Below, piece after piece: positions 24,148-32,742 of a DNA stretch of 38,200 bases. The first letter of the stretch is position 1. Every line of letters begins with the position of its first letter. This DNA is from Coraliomargarita sp. GTDB lineage: Bacteria > Verrucomicrobiota > Verrucomicrobiia > Opitutales > Coraliomargaritaceae. The position numbers were made by a program, and so were the translations under genes. Below the pieces are notes generated by a model that ran no database searches, was not told the origin of the DNA, and saw only the letters and a list, made by a program, of their open reading frames with translations. Where the stretch lies: the NCBI GenBank assembly GCA_002699365.1, contig PAAN01000027.1, forward strand, positions 1 through 38,200. The letters are read 5' to 3'.

Positions 24148-25095
24148 ATGCTTGAGACACTATCATATATAAACTCACAGTTCCCTGTATTCGCAACAGT
24201 TATGGTTTTTATCTTTGGCGCTATAGTGGGAAGTTTTTTAAATGTGTGCATTTATCGTATACCCAAAGATCTTTCCGTCGTACGACCTGGTTCAAGTTGT
24301 GCCTGCGGTTCTGCCATTGCGTGGTATCACAATATCCCGATTGTTAGTTGGTGCTTATTAAGAGGTCGATCCACCTGTTGTAGAGAATGGTTTAGCATTC
24401 GTTACCCAGTGGTGGAGTTTCTTACAGCTAGCTTATTTGCCTATGCTTGGTGGGTGCATCCCCCAATTGTTGCCACCATTGGTATGTTGTATTTGTCTTT
24501 CTTAATCTGTTCGACCTTCATTGATCTCGATCATATGATTATACCAGATCGTTTTTCAATTGGTGGAATGATTCTCGGTGTACTCATATCATTCTTATTC
24601 CCAAGTTTGCATGGACTCCAACCTGCTGGGCTAGCAAGCAGTATGCATTCCGCACTAATAGCTATATCAGGGGTACTTGTTGGCTCTGGTTTAGTTTATT
24701 GGATAGCAGTACTTGGAGAGGTTGTATTTAGAAAGCCAGCAATGGGGGAAGGGGATGTGAAGTTTGTTGGTTTTATTGGTGCATTCTGCGGTTGGCAAGG
24801 GGCAGTTTTCGCTATGTTTGGAGGTGCTTTAATCGGTTCGATTTTGTTACTGCCGCTTATAATTGTTGGGCGAATCGTTCACAGGAATAAAAAAGCTAGT
24901 CAAAAGAACATAGATTCAATGAATACAGAACAATCAATGGAGGACCAAGCACTTGCATTTGACGCACAAGTTCCTTTTGGTCCAATGCTAGCAGTCGCAG
25001 CATTAATCTATTTTTTAGGGTTCAATCACGCCGTGGATACTTATCTGAAAAATGCCTCTGATTTGCTGTGCAGCGCACTGCCGTTAATACAGTAA
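24148..25095 (+). CDS. pilD: prepilin peptidase / type IV leader peptidase
   Basis: PilD is an inner-membrane aspartyl protease that cleaves and N-methylates type IV prepilins and type II pseudopilins. The 315-residue protein has several transmembrane segments and the GSFLNVCIYRIPKDLS N-terminal motif. The cytoplasmic cysteine loop is followed by the two aspartate motifs, FIDLDHMIIPD (Asp126, Asp128) and GEGDVK (Asp203). The cysteine loop reads CAC and STCC rather than the canonical two CxxC pairs. No pilin or secretion genes are nearby, as is common for this gene. Family certain; substrates unknown. Confidence 0.93.
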   Translation: MLETLSYINSQFPVFATVMVFIFGAIVGSFLNVCIYRIPKDLSVVRPGSSCACGSAIAWYHNIPIVSWCLLRGRSTCCREWFSIRYPVVEFLTASLFAYAWWVHPPIVATIGMLYLSFLICSTFIDLDHMIIPDRFSIGGMILGVLISFLFPSLHGLQPAGLASSMHSALIAISGVLVGSGLVYWIAVLGEVVFRKPAMGEGDVKFVGFIGAFCGWQGAVFAMFGGALIGSILLLPLIIVGRIVHRNKKASQKNIDSMNTEQSMEDQALAFDAQVPFGPMLAVAALIYFLGFNHAVDTYLKNASDLLCSALPLIQ

Positions 25096-25175
25096 AGCAC
25101 TTATATTTTAACTATAAGAGGCGTCACTTAGGGCATGTATTTGTAAAGATAGGCATAATTTTTGCAAAAAAGGTC

Positions 25176-25203
25176 TTGGCAAGCGGTTTTAGCGATCTAC
25201 AGT
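25176..25203 (+). promoter_or_regulatory. promoter of tRNA-Tyr
   Basis: TTGGCA (25176-25181) and TACAGT (25198-25203) are 16 bases apart, 15 bases before the tRNA. Confidence 0.5.
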
Positions 25204-25218
25204 TCTCGCCTTCTTTAA

Positions 25219-25308
<90 letters not shown>

Positions 25309-25341
25309 GATCGCCCTTATCGTACAGGGGCGGTCTTTTTT
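25309..25341 (+). terminator. intrinsic terminator after tRNA-Tyr
   Basis: GATCGCCC pairs with GGGCGGTC (one G-U pair) around a ten-base loop, followed by six T. Confidence 0.85.
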
Positions 25342-25506
<165 letters not shown>

Positions 25507-25516
25507 TTAAAAATAG

Positions 25517-25547
25517 GCAATACGAGGCTTTCAGGGATATGGGTCAA
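25517..25547 (-). promoter_or_regulatory. possible promoter of tRNA-Gly
   Basis: On the minus strand TTGACC (25547-25542) is followed after 19 bases by TATTGC (25522-25517), about ten bases before the tRNA. The -10 match is weak. From 25548 to 25658 I see nothing else but the A/T-rich leader of mlaE. Confidence 0.35.
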
Positions 25548-25658
25548 GACAGGAATTTATCGCTAGTATGGAAATATAGGGTAATTTTCGACTTTCCTAG
25601 CATTGGGTAAACATGTCATAAACCTATATCGCAATTATTATTAATAGTTTCATTTTGT

Positions 25659-26435
25659 ATGATCAGAACAATTGGTAGCTCAACTCTATGTGTTGTTGCT
25701 GAGTTTGGCGGCATTGCAAATTTTGCGGTGCTTTCTATCTATGAGTTCTGTTGTCAGCGGCGACGATTGGCGAAGTGGGTTTTAGCCGTGCATGAGATCG
25801 GTGTACGCTGTGTTCCAATAGTTGCTATTGTTGGTTTATTTACAGGCTTGGTCATGGGCCTACAGCTTTATTACACTTTAGCTAGACTTGGAGCTGAAGC
25901 AGCACTTGGCGATGCTGTGGCACTATCACTTATAAGAGAGCTAGGTCCTGTTCTCACCGCCTTAATGATTGTTGGGCAAGCTGGATCATCGTTGGCTTCA
26001 GAGATTGGTATACAGCGTAATGATGAGCAAATTGATGCGCTACAAACTATGGGGATTGATGCAAGGGGTTACCTTGTCGGACCGCGCTTGTGTGCGTCAT
26101 TTATCTGCTTCCCGATATTAACGGCATGCTTTGACTTAATCGGTATTTTTGGTGGGTATTTAACTGGATCGGTCCTGCTTAATGTAGATGCAGGTGTTTA
26201 TTGGAACCATGTATTTAGTAGTGTTCAATTTGCCGACATTTACGGAGGGTTTATCAAAGCAGCGGTGTTTGGGTTTTTGACGATTACAATATGTGCGTAT
26301 CGTGGTTTCTATACACACCTTAAGTCTAGCTCTCGAGGTGTGCGCGGCGTGAGTGAGTCAGCCACGCGCGCAGTAGTCTTTTCTAGTGTCGCAGTTTTGG
26401 CGGCTGATTATCTAATTACCTCTTTCTTAATCTAA
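25659..26435 (+). CDS. mlaE: MlaE, inner-membrane permease of the Mla phospholipid ABC transporter
   Basis: MlaE forms the membrane core of MlaFE(D)B, which moves phospholipids between periplasmic carrier MlaC and the inner membrane. The 258-residue protein has about five hydrophobic segments and the family coupling-region motif LIRELGPVLTALMIVGQAGSSLASEIG followed by NDEQIDALQTMGID. It starts the mlaE-F-D-C-A cluster; mlaF begins two bases after the stop codon. The leader is A/T-rich without a Shine-Dalgarno sequence. E. coli has the order mlaF-E-D-C-B with mlaA elsewhere, so gene order differs. Confidence 0.93.
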   Translation: MIRTIGSSTLCVVAEFGGIANFAVLSIYEFCCQRRRLAKWVLAVHEIGVRCVPIVAIVGLFTGLVMGLQLYYTLARLGAEAALGDAVALSLIRELGPVLTALMIVGQAGSSLASEIGIQRNDEQIDALQTMGIDARGYLVGPRLCASFICFPILTACFDLIGIFGGYLTGSVLLNVDAGVYWNHVFSSVQFADIYGGFIKAAVFGFLTITICAYRGFYTHLKSSSRGVRGVSESATRAVVFSSVAVLAADYLITSFLI

Positions 26436-26437
26436 TT

Positions 26438-27196
26438 GTGAGTGACAAATTTTTAAGTATTAGCGGCCTTAAGAAGCATTTCGGTAACAATCGTGTGCTT
26501 GATGGAATTGATCTCGAGATTGAACGTGCTTCAATCACCACGATCATTGGAAAGAGCGGTATCGGAAAATCGGTCCTGCTTAAATGTATTGCAAATTTAG
26601 TGTTAGCAGATGAGGGGAAGATACAACTAGACGGCCGCCCTATTATACAAAGTCGCAAGACTGCTCGGCAGCCAGGTGGCGTCTGTTTTAGTTATATGTT
26701 TCAAAACAATGCCCTTTTTGATTCAATGACAATTTCTGAGAATATCTCAATGCCGCTACTGGAGACGACATCGATGAGTACGCATGAATTGCACGATGAG
26801 GTAGAAGGTATGTTAGGAAGACTTGAGCTAGGGGATGTTTCCAGTAGTTATCCTGCAGAGTTATCTGGTGGAATGCGCAAACGAGTGGCTTTGGGGCGCG
26901 CACTAATAACGAAGCCGCAGATTGTGCTTTTTGATGAGCCTACTACTGGTTTAGATCCAGAGCGTAAATTTAGCGTTCTTGAAATGATTGCTAATTATCG
27001 GAAGCAATTTGGCTTTACTGCATTGCTGGTTAGTCATGATATTCCGGAAGTTTTTGAAATTAGTGATCGCGTGGCATGGCTAGACCAAGGTACGCTACGC
27101 TTCATCGGTAAACCCGAGGAATTAGAGCTAAGTGCAGATTTAGAGTTATCTAGATTTTTAGATATGGCCAATTATGGTCGAAATAAAACGGAATAG
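26438..27196 (+). CDS. mlaF: MlaF, ATPase of the Mla phospholipid transporter
   Basis: MlaF is the cytoplasmic ABC ATPase that powers MlaE. The 252-residue protein has Walker A GKSGIGKS (38-45), Q-loop YMFQNNALF (87-94), signature LSGGMRKRVALGRAL (142-156), Walker B IVLFDEPTTGLDP (162-174) and the switch His200 in LLVSHD. The start is GTG, two bases after the mlaE stop, so translation is probably coupled. The C-terminal stretch (LDMANYGRNKTE) is short. E. coli MlaF is 269 residues. Confidence 0.95.
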   Translation: MSDKFLSISGLKKHFGNNRVLDGIDLEIERASITTIIGKSGIGKSVLLKCIANLVLADEGKIQLDGRPIIQSRKTARQPGGVCFSYMFQNNALFDSMTISENISMPLLETTSMSTHELHDEVEGMLGRLELGDVSSSYPAELSGGMRKRVALGRALITKPQIVLFDEPTTGLDPERKFSVLEMIANYRKQFGFTALLVSHDIPEVFEISDRVAWLDQGTLRFIGKPEELELSADLELSRFLDMANYGRNKTE

Positions 27197-27202
27197 GAAG
27201 GA
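27195..27202 (+). promoter_or_regulatory. ribosome binding site of mlaD
   Basis: AGGAAGGA overlaps the mlaF stop codon, 11 bases before ATG 27214. It is one of the few clear Shine-Dalgarno sequences in the window. Confidence 0.7.
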
Positions 27203-27213
27203 ATTAATAATAA

Positions 27214-27672
27214 ATGAATAAGCGTAAAATTGAAATGGGTGTAGGCTGCTTCATTTTATTGGGGCTTTGTGCGGTTCTATATTTGGCGATACAATTAGGT
27301 GGCGCTCGCCTTTTAGGCGGCAACACGTATCAACTAAAAGCACAATTCTCGAGTGCTGCTGGTGTTAATGCAGGGAGCCGAGTTGAGATTTCAGGAGTGC
27401 GCGTTGGTACGGTCGCATCTGTGGAGCTCGACTCTATGTATTTTGCTTTGGTGGTGCTGGAGTTACCAAGATCGATAGTAATTGACGAAGATGCTATAGC
27501 ATCCGTGAAGACCTCAGGATTGATTGGTGATCGCTTCATTGAGTTATCTCCAGGCGGTTCTGATAGTATGCTAAATGATGGAGATCATATTTATGACACG
27601 ATTCCTGCTTTAGATATCGAAGACCTAATTAGTCGATTTGCTTTAGGTGGCCTTGAATCGAAAGGCGATTAA
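27214..27672 (+). CDS. mlaD: MlaD, MCE-domain protein of the Mla system
   Basis: MlaD is an inner-membrane-anchored periplasmic protein whose hexameric MCE ring channels phospholipid between MlaFE and MlaC. The 152-residue protein has one N-terminal transmembrane segment (about 8-27) and an MCE domain (about 38-116) with QFSSAAGVNAGSRVEISGVRVGTVASVEL and TSGLIGDRFIELSPGG. It is shorter than E. coli MlaD (183), with a reduced C-terminal region. It is followed 15 bases later by mlaC. Confidence 0.93.
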   Translation: MNKRKIEMGVGCFILLGLCAVLYLAIQLGGARLLGGNTYQLKAQFSSAAGVNAGSRVEISGVRVGTVASVELDSMYFALVVLELPRSIVIDEDAIASVKTSGLIGDRFIELSPGGSDSMLNDGDHIYDTIPALDIEDLISRFALGGLESKGD

Positions 27673-27687
27673 TCAATATAGCACCTA

Positions 27688-28299
27688 ATGGATAGAGTAA
27701 TTCTAATTGGGTATTGGCTGATTGCTTTATGGGTTTTTTCACCTGCTGCGATATCGGCGCCACCTAGCCCTTCGCCGGATGTTAAGCTACAATTTGTCGT
27801 AGAGTCGGCTATAGATGCATTCTATTCTAACGAAAATAGCGTGCTACCAATCGAAGATAAGTATAAAAAGGTCGTGCAGGTTATTGAATCTAATTATGAT
27901 ATGACAGTTTTGATTCGTCGTGCTATCGGCCGAAGTTGGTCACGGATGAATTCTACTCAGCAGGAACAGATAGTTGCTTTGATTAAGGAGCTTGTACTTC
28001 GTACTTATGTCGATCGATTTACAGGAACAGTTCGTCCTAGTGTAAATTTCTTAGATGCTGTTGAGATCTCTAATAAACGTATCGAAGTACCTTCTGTCAT
28101 GAACCTAGAGGATCAAAAATTCTATGTTTTATATCGCTTGGGGTTGACCCGAACAGGATGGCAAATATACGATATTGTGATTGAAGGTATTAGTATTGTG
28201 TCTAATTATCGTCAGCAGTTTGTTGATCATTTTAGGCGAGGCACCCCAGAAGAGCTAATAAAAAAGTTAGAAAATTTGGTTAAAGAAGGAGCATTATAA
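27688..28299 (+). CDS. mlaC: MlaC, periplasmic phospholipid carrier
   Basis: MlaC shuttles phospholipid between outer-membrane MlaA and inner-membrane MlaFED. The 203-residue protein opens with a signal peptide (hydrophobic 5-20, cleavage after about AISA) and carries the Tol/Ttg2D-family pattern YDMTVLIRRAIGRSWSRMNSTQQEQIVAL, followed by YVDRF and a C-terminal lipid-pocket half including WQIYDIVIEGISIVSNYRQQF. Its stop overlaps the mlaA start (TAATG at 28297-28301), consistent with coupled translation. Confidence 0.9.
   Translation: MDRVILIGYWLIALWVFSPAAISAPPSPSPDVKLQFVVESAIDAFYSNENSVLPIEDKYKKVVQVIESNYDMTVLIRRAIGRSWSRMNSTQQEQIVALIKELVLRTYVDRFTGTVRPSVNFLDAVEISNKRIEVPSVMNLEDQKFYVLYRLGLTRTGWQIYDIVIEGISIVSNYRQQFVDHFRRGTPEELIKKLENLVKEGAL
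28284..28291 (+). promoter_or_regulatory. ribosome binding site of mlaA
   Basis: AGAAGGAG lies seven bases before ATG 28299, inside the end of mlaC. This is the strongest Shine-Dalgarno sequence seen here. Confidence 0.75.
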
Positions 28300-29048
28300 T
28301 GAGTCATTCAATGTATAAAAACTTTCTATTGCTTTGTGTCTTACATTGCAGTTTCTACAGCTCATCTTGGGCGGAAGATTTTTTAAGTGAGGAAGATTTA
28401 TATGGTGAGAGTATTGAATCTGAAAGTTCAGTCATTTTCGACCCATTAGAGAGATATAACCGTGTGGTCTTTAATTTTAATGATCATCTTTATAATCTAG
28501 TCATTCATCCAATTGCGTACGGATACACTGCAATTACTCCTGAAAAAGTTGAAATTGGCGCTAAGAACTTTTTTAATAACCTAAGATATCCGGTACGTTT
28601 AGTTGGAAATTTGCTACAGGGTAAATTTTTTGGTGCTTGGGTAGAGACGGGACGTTTTACGGTCAACTCTACATTGGGGTTTTGCGGAGTAATGTCGCCG
28701 TCGGATAAGATAGATAGTTTAGCCCGAGTGCCGAACGAAGATTTTGGTCAGGTGCTTGGAGCTTATGGAATGACCGAAGGGCCTTATTTAGTTATGCCAA
28801 TTTTTGGTCCAACTAATTTTCGAGATTTATTAGGTTTGGTCGGCGACCGAGCCTCAAATCCATTTATACAGCCATGGACTGTTATGGATAGTCAGGACTG
28901 GCGACTAGCGTATGGGGCAGGTAGGGCAGTTGTGAATAGCCCTGAAATAAGTGACCGCTATCTACAGATGAAGGGTTCCGCATTAGACCCGTATGGAGCT
29001 CTCAAGAATGCGTACACGCAATACCGTAATGCGGCCATACAAGAGTAG
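28299..29048 (+). CDS. mlaA: MlaA (VacJ) outer-membrane phospholipid-removal protein
   Basis: MlaA sits at the outer membrane and extracts misplaced phospholipids, passing them to MlaC. The 249-residue protein matches the family: FDPLERYNRVVFNFNDHLYN, NFFNNLRYPVRLVGNLLQGKF, NSTLGFCGVMSPSDKI, FGQVLGAYGMTEGPYLVMPIFGPTNFRDLLG and ASNPF. The N-terminal signal (LLLCVLHCSFYSSSWAED) lacks a good lipobox and appears to end in a signal peptidase I site (SSSWA). The protein may therefore not be lipidated, unlike E. coli MlaA. It is the last gene of the mla cluster and converges with sufE after 12 bases. Confidence 0.93.
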   Translation: MSHSMYKNFLLLCVLHCSFYSSSWAEDFLSEEDLYGESIESESSVIFDPLERYNRVVFNFNDHLYNLVIHPIAYGYTAITPEKVEIGAKNFFNNLRYPVRLVGNLLQGKFFGAWVETGRFTVNSTLGFCGVMSPSDKIDSLARVPNEDFGQVLGAYGMTEGPYLVMPIFGPTNFRDLLGLVGDRASNPFIQPWTVMDSQDWRLAYGAGRAVVNSPEISDRYLQMKGSALDPYGALKNAYTQYRNAAIQE

Positions 29049-29060
29049 TAGATTTAATCG

Positions 29061-29486
29061 TTACTTCGTCTCATCTTCGAGACAAGAACGAGCAAAATGT
29101 TGAATAGAATCGACGATACGACTTAAGCCATTCCTTCGGTTGGGTGAGAGGTGTTGTGTAATACCAACTTGCCCTAAGAAACTTGCATCGTTCAGAACTA
29201 TTGATTGTGGATCAGTGTCACTATAAAAGTTGCACAACAGGCTCGCGATACCTTTGACAATAGCAGAATCAGACTCAGATCTAAAGTAACAGCGACCCTT
29301 TTTATATTCAGGCACTACCCAAAGTTGCGACAAGCAACCTTCTATTTTAAAGCTGTCTATTTGGAGCTCGGCACTTAGCCCTTTAGCATTTTTACCAAGC
29401 TCAACAATATGACCAAGTCGCTCATATGCATCTGGTATAAGTGTAATCTCTTCAACTAGGGCAGACTCTTTTTCTTGTAAGTTCAT
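29061..29486 (-). CDS. sufE: SufE-family sulfur acceptor protein
   Basis: SufE takes persulfide sulfur from the cysteine desulfurase SufS and passes it to the SufBCD scaffold in Fe-S cluster assembly. The 141-residue protein has the acceptor cysteine at residue 51 in KIEGCLSQLWV, matching the position of the active cysteine in E. coli SufE. The C-terminal half (FLGQVGITQHLSPNRRNGL) fits the family. No suf operon is nearby. It lies 116 bases downstream of eno on the same strand, separated by the eno terminator. Confidence 0.9.
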   Translation of the reverse strand: MNLQEKESALVEEITLIPDAYERLGHIVELGKNAKGLSAELQIDSFKIEGCLSQLWVVPEYKKGRCYFRSESDSAIVKGIASLLCNFYSDTDPQSIVLNDASFLGQVGITQHLSPNRRNGLSRIVDSIQHFARSCLEDETK

Positions 29487-29543
29487 AATCTACAAAGAAA
29501 AGTGAAGAGGTAATTGGCGATGTCAAATCGGAGGATTTTAAAA

Positions 29544-29576
29544 GACTAAAAAGCTCGGTGTAGATCCACCGAGCTT
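29544..29576 (-). terminator. intrinsic terminator of eno
   Basis: A perfect ten-base-pair stem (AAGCTCGGTG with CACCGAGCTT) with a six-base loop is followed on the minus strand by a T-rich run. It separates eno from sufE. Confidence 0.9.
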
Positions 29577-29602
29577 GATATCAAAATTTCTGTTATCAGT
29601 AA

Positions 29603-30919
<1,317 letters not shown>

Positions 30920-30940
30920 TTATTCTAAACAGTTTTGTTG

Positions 30941-30946
30941 ATTATA
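30941..30946 (-). promoter_or_regulatory. -10 box of eno
   Basis: A perfect TATAAT on the minus strand lies 57 bases before the eno ATG. The -35 region (GTGACT, 15 bases upstream) is a weak match. The rest of the 190-base gap to the TPR gene shows nothing else. Confidence 0.5.
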
Positions 30947-31073
30947 AATTTAATTAAAGTAAGTCACTTGTGCCTGCTTAGTAAGAGCTGTCAATGGTAC
31001 TGAAGGGAGGTTTTTAAAATAGTTTGCTCCTATTATCTGGCTATATCGTAAATACGGCTCGCTAGAGTTGTAT

Positions 31074-31760
31074 CTATGGCGCTTGTTGCTGATAGTATTC
31101 AAGTCGCTGACTCCACTGCGACCCTGCTTCCAATTGATTAATCTGTGTAAACAGGCTGTCAAAAGCTTCCACTTTTCCTTCATTTAAAGCATCAATAGCC
31201 AAGTGATATACTGCTTCTGCTTTTACACTATCACTATATATTGCGCTGGTTGCTATGCGATCTAATTGCTCTAAGCCTTCTTTTTTAGCAGATTGGTAAG
31301 TGGAAAAAGCCAAGCCAAGACTAGCGCGACCAGCAAGAATATTTCCCTCTAGTGATTGTGCAGCGAGCGTATAGAATTCGCACGCACGGCTGTAGTCATT
31401 GTCTTCAAATGCTGCGTCTGCTACTGATAGTGCGGCAAATCCTCCGATAGCTTGATTTGGATTTCCTGCAGCATAAGAATCAAGCCCTTCGGCACTTAAT
31501 GCGGCGGAGTAATTGGCCTGCAACTTCTCTTCTGAGTATCCGCGATAAATGCGAAAGCCATTCAAAAGAGCAATTGCAATGGTCAAAAAAAGGATACTAC
31601 TAATCAATGAAAACTTATTCTCCATCCAGTAGGCAGCAACACGATCTTCAAAAGAAAATTCAGCTGATTGTTCTGCATCGACGAGGTTGCGCTCATCAAT
31701 TACTGGTACTTCGTCCTCAGTTTGGCGGGGTTTATTTTTTCTGTGCTTTGGGCGTTTCAT
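31074..31760 (-). CDS. membrane-anchored TPR-like protein (YfgM-type architecture)
   Basis: The 228-residue protein has a basic N terminus (MKRPKHRKNKPRQ), an acidic linker, one transmembrane segment (about 51-69, SLISSILFLTIAIALL), and a periplasmic part made of TPR-like helical repeats (from about 85) such as ALSVADAAFEDNDYSRACEFYTLAAQ and ASLGLAFSTYQSAKKEGLEQLDRI. The architecture is like YfgM, an inner-membrane chaperone-interacting protein, but the sequence does not prove that relationship. It lies between purU and eno on the same strand, 50 bases after purU. Confidence 0.7.
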   Translation of the reverse strand: MKRPKHRKNKPRQTEDEVPVIDERNLVDAEQSAEFSFEDRVAAYWMENKFSLISSILFLTIAIALLNGFRIYRGYSEEKLQANYSAALSAEGLDSYAAGNPNQAIGGFAALSVADAAFEDNDYSRACEFYTLAAQSLEGNILAGRASLGLAFSTYQSAKKEGLEQLDRIATSAIYSDSVKAEAVYHLAIDALNEGKVEAFDSLFTQINQLEAGSQWSQRLEYYQQQAP

Positions 31761-31810
31761 GATTTATTTGAATTAAAACTTAACTTTATAAAATCGTGTC
31801 AGGATTATTG

Positions 31811-32662
31811 TTAATCAAATACCACAGTTTTGTTGTTATAGACAAGTATACGATTGTCTAAGTGCAAGCGAATCGCTTGTGCAAAGACCGATTTCTCTAA
31901 ATCACGCCCTTTGCGAACTAAATCTTCTACCGAATTTCGATGGTTTATACGCGTGACATCTTGATGAATGATAGGTCCTTCGTCCAAGTCTGCTGTAGCG
32001 TAGTGTGCTGTGGCCCCAATTAGTTTGACCCCTCTACTATGCGCCTGATGGTAAGGCTTACCGCCTGCAAATGCAGGCAGAAAGGAGTGATGAATATTAA
32101 TCACAGGAAGAGCTAAGCGAGCTAAAAAGTCATCAGACAAAATTTGCATATAACGCGCCATAGCTACTAATTCGCATCCATAACTTTGAATTACTTTTAA
32201 TTGTTCTTCTTCGCTGTCGGCTCGGTTATTCGTATCAATCGGCAGGTAGATGAAGGGTAAGCCATAAGCTTCGGCCGCTTTTTGCAAAGATTTATGGTTT
32301 GAAATTACACAGGCTATTTGACCCGCCATCTCACCCGCACGAAAGCGTAGAATAGTATCATGGAAGCAATGGTCGATTTTAGATACTAATAGTGCAATTT
32401 TAGGTAAATCCGTGGAAAGCGCTACTTTTACTTCCATGCCAAGCTCTTGACTCGCAAATTCTTTGAAGGCTGTTGACTCTTCTTTTATATCTCCAGATGG
32501 GCGCCACTCTACTCGCTGAAAGAATATATTTGCCTCTGTATCTTTATGTTGGTCGGCATGATGAATGTTACTACCTCGCGAAAAAATCCAACTCGATACC
32601 ATAGAAACTAGACCTGGTTGGTCAGGTCCCGATAAGAGAGCTATGATAGTTGTGTGTTTCAT
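31811..32662 (-). CDS. purU: formyltetrahydrofolate deformylase
   Basis: PurU hydrolyses 10-formyl-tetrahydrofolate to formate and tetrahydrofolate, balancing one-carbon pools. The 283-residue protein has an N-terminal ACT domain (TIIALLSGPDQPGLVSMVSSWI, to about residue 80) and a C-terminal formyltransferase fold with the catalytic triad Asn189 and His191 in INIHHSFLPAF and Asp227 in LDEGPII. The GGKPYHQAHSRGVKLIGATAHY stretch is typical. It lies 80 bases after carB on the same strand. Fmt at 14.7 kb uses the same folate, but there is no genetic linkage. Confidence 0.95.
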   Translation of the reverse strand: MKHTTIIALLSGPDQPGLVSMVSSWIFSRGSNIHHADQHKDTEANIFFQRVEWRPSGDIKEESTAFKEFASQELGMEVKVALSTDLPKIALLVSKIDHCFHDTILRFRAGEMAGQIACVISNHKSLQKAAEAYGLPFIYLPIDTNNRADSEEEQLKVIQSYGCELVAMARYMQILSDDFLARLALPVINIHHSFLPAFAGGKPYHQAHSRGVKLIGATAHYATADLDEGPIIHQDVTRINHRNSVEDLVRKGRDLEKSVFAQAIRLHLDNRILVYNNKTVVFD

Positions 32663-32742
32663 TTTATTGGCAGTAGCTGTATTTATAGACTGAATCTACT
32701 CAGTTAAATTGGAACAAATAATTTGAGTTAAAGTAAAGGCAT

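Noticed and set aside
30950..31183. Minus-strand frame between the TPR gene and eno
   Set aside because: It overlaps the TPR gene in another frame, and its downstream part covers the eno promoter region; no recognisable protein.
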